Origin: UBA965 sp046303375 | GTDB taxonomy: Bacteria > Chloroflexota > Chloroflexia > Chloroflexales > Roseiflexaceae | Assembly: GCA_046303375.1 (NCBI GenBank) | Contig: JBKCGB010000106.1 | Coordinates: forward strand, 1-13,519 | Direction of reading: 5' to 3' | Length of the DNA stretch: 13,519 nucleotides | Shown: positions 12,540 to 13,519 of the stretch, in pieces | Position numbering within the stretch: position 1 is the stretch's first letter | How the letters are laid out: every line of letters starts with the position of its first letter | The notes under the pieces: generated by a model | The model's input: only the letters and a program-made list of their open reading frames with translations | What the model was told of the DNA's origin: nothing | Databases searched by the model: none | Program-made: the position numbers and the translations under genes

Positions 12540-13519
12540 ATGCACATCGGATATGCGGCGCACACCATCACCCCTAGCCTCGACCAGCCCGTCTATTTGG
12601 CCGGGTTTGCCAACAATCGCCGTGCTACCAGCATCAACGACGACTTATGGGTGCGGGCACTCGCACTCCACGACGTGGAGCGTACACTGGTGCTCGTGGC
12701 CGTCGACGTGATCGGTATCTTTCACAATCACGTCCAAGACATCATCGCTGCCGTACAGCAGGCGGCCAATCACGCGACACCCCTACACATCATCATCAGT
12801 GCCTCACACACGCATCACGGCCCAGATACGATGGGGTTGTGGGGTCCTGACGACAAGACATCGGGCATCGACCCTGTCTACCTGCAATTGCTCAAAGCCA
12901 CCATTGTGGACTGCATTCTCACGGCAGTACGTGAGCGTCACGCCGCACTCATCAAAACGGCCATGGTGACGGTGCCTGGGTGGGTCAAAAATACGCGCGA
13001 TTCTGCTATCGTCGATGACATGCTGACCCTATTGCAGTGTGTGGCACCAGACGGCACCATCCTCGCCACAGTATGTAATTACCCGTGCCATCCCGAAGTG
13101 CTGTGGAATGGGAATCAAGCGATTACCTCAGATTATGTCCACTACATGCGTGAGTCGCTGTGGCAGCAGACCGGTGCGCCAGCGCTGTTTATGCCGGGGG
13201 CACTCGGTGGCATGCTCACACCCGATGTCCCTGCACAGACGTTTGCGTATGCGCAACAGATGGGCGAAGCGTTGGCCATGGCGGCCCATACCACGCTGAG
13301 TGCGTGTACGGCAGTGCCGTGCACCCTCTCGGTGGTCACGCGCCCAATTGTCGCCAAACTGACCAATCCGCTCTACAAACTGGCTTTTTGGTACCAGGTG
13401 CTGCCCGATTTGCGTGACCGACACGGCAACATCCACACTGAGGTCAGTCTGCTCAACATCGGCGACTTGTGGTTGGCGGCTGTTCCGGGCGAACTCTTTC
13501 CCAAGCTCGGCTTGCAACT
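12540..13519 (+). CDS. Neutral/alkaline ceramidase-like hydrolase, C-terminus cut by window edge
   Basis: The 326 codons visible have no stop and continue past the right edge. The protein matches the N-terminal zinc-hydrolase domain of neutral (non-lysosomal) ceramidases: an early GYAAHTITP strand, AVDVIGI, the metal-binding SASHTHHGPD (His90, His92, His93), NYPCHPE (His184), SDYVHYMRESL (Asp198) and FMPGALGGMLTP. In true ceramidases this zinc site cleaves the amide bond of ceramide. Here there is no signal peptide, so the protein is probably cytoplasmic, and the full domain order is unknown because of the cut; many bacterial relatives are annotated only as hypothetical. It has its own promoter and a strong GGAGG ribosome site, so it is probably independent of the ChrA unit. 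Family assignment is good; ceramide as substrate is uncertain. Confidence 0.85.
   Translation, partial: MHIGYAAHTITPSLDQPVYLAGFANNRRATSINDDLWVRALALHDVERTLVLVAVDVIGIFHNHVQDIIAAVQQAANHATPLHIIISASHTHHGPDTMGLWGPDDKTSGIDPVYLQLLKATIVDCILTAVRERHAALIKTAMVTVPGWVKNTRDSAIVDDMLTLLQCVAPDGTILATVCNYPCHPEVLWNGNQAITSDYVHYMRESLWQQTGAPALFMPGALGGMLTPDVPAQTFAYAQQMGEALAMAAHTTLSACTAVPCTLSVVTRPIVAKLTNPLYKLAFWYQVLPDLRDRHGNIHTEVSLLNIGDLWLAAVPGELFPKLGLQ

Noticed and set aside
13128..13517. Minus-strand ORF of 129 aa near the right edge
   Set aside because: Antisense shadow of the ceramidase-like gene.

Overview
The window (about 13.5 kb, roughly 50% GC, with one clearly AT-rich patch near 7.35-8.39 kb) is bacterial chromosomal DNA with ordinary Shine-Dalgarno sites. 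The gene mix is a cytoplasmic GH3 beta-glucosidase with a long C-terminal tail, a paired half-size ChrA transporter with GTGN and PGP motifs, a ceramidase-like hydrolase without a signal peptide, and a creatininase-family amidohydrolase. It recalls soil or mat Chloroflexota (Herpetosiphon/Chloroflexus-like), but this placement is a low-confidence impression and cannot be proved from the sequence. No tRNA, rRNA, IS element, transposase or CRISPR array was seen.

Layout. (1) 1-1751, minus: a GNAT acetyltransferase followed 13 nt later by an M20 metallopeptidase/deacylase that runs off the left edge. (2) 1874-4072, plus: a P1B-2-type Zn/Cd/Pb-exporting ATPase, divergent from the GNAT across a compact two-way promoter region. 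(3) 4087-6498, minus: a GH3 beta-glucosidase, convergent with the ATPase. (4) 6611-8085, minus: two tandem paralogous TetR regulators with identical recognition helices, upstream of the glucosidase. Their intergenic regions hold a dense set of GTAC-containing inverted repeats, including a 38-bp dyad just upstream of the glucosidase and a good -35/-10 promoter with dyads at its start point. (5) 8086-8386: an AT-rich non-coding stretch with a 36-bp dyad. (6) 8387-10784, minus: an MFS transporter - creatininase-family - GNAT operon. (7) 10896-12436, plus: two ChrA halves followed by an ORF that looks like a TetR ligand-binding domain without its DNA-binding domain. (8) 12540 to the right edge, plus: a neutral-ceramidase-like protein, truncated by the window.

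How the parts may work together. The glucosidase is probably controlled by one or both TetR paralogues through the GTAC dyads, in a sugar- or glycoside-responsive circuit. The MFS/creatininase/GNAT set looks like uptake, opening and acetylation of a small amide-type compound. The ATPase handles divalent metal export on its own. I see no clear multi-gene defence system or biosynthetic cluster. The most unusual items are the TetR/GTAC operator architecture, the TetR-like ORF lacking its HTH, and an M20 enzyme in which the usual C-terminal His metal ligand appears to be Gly.
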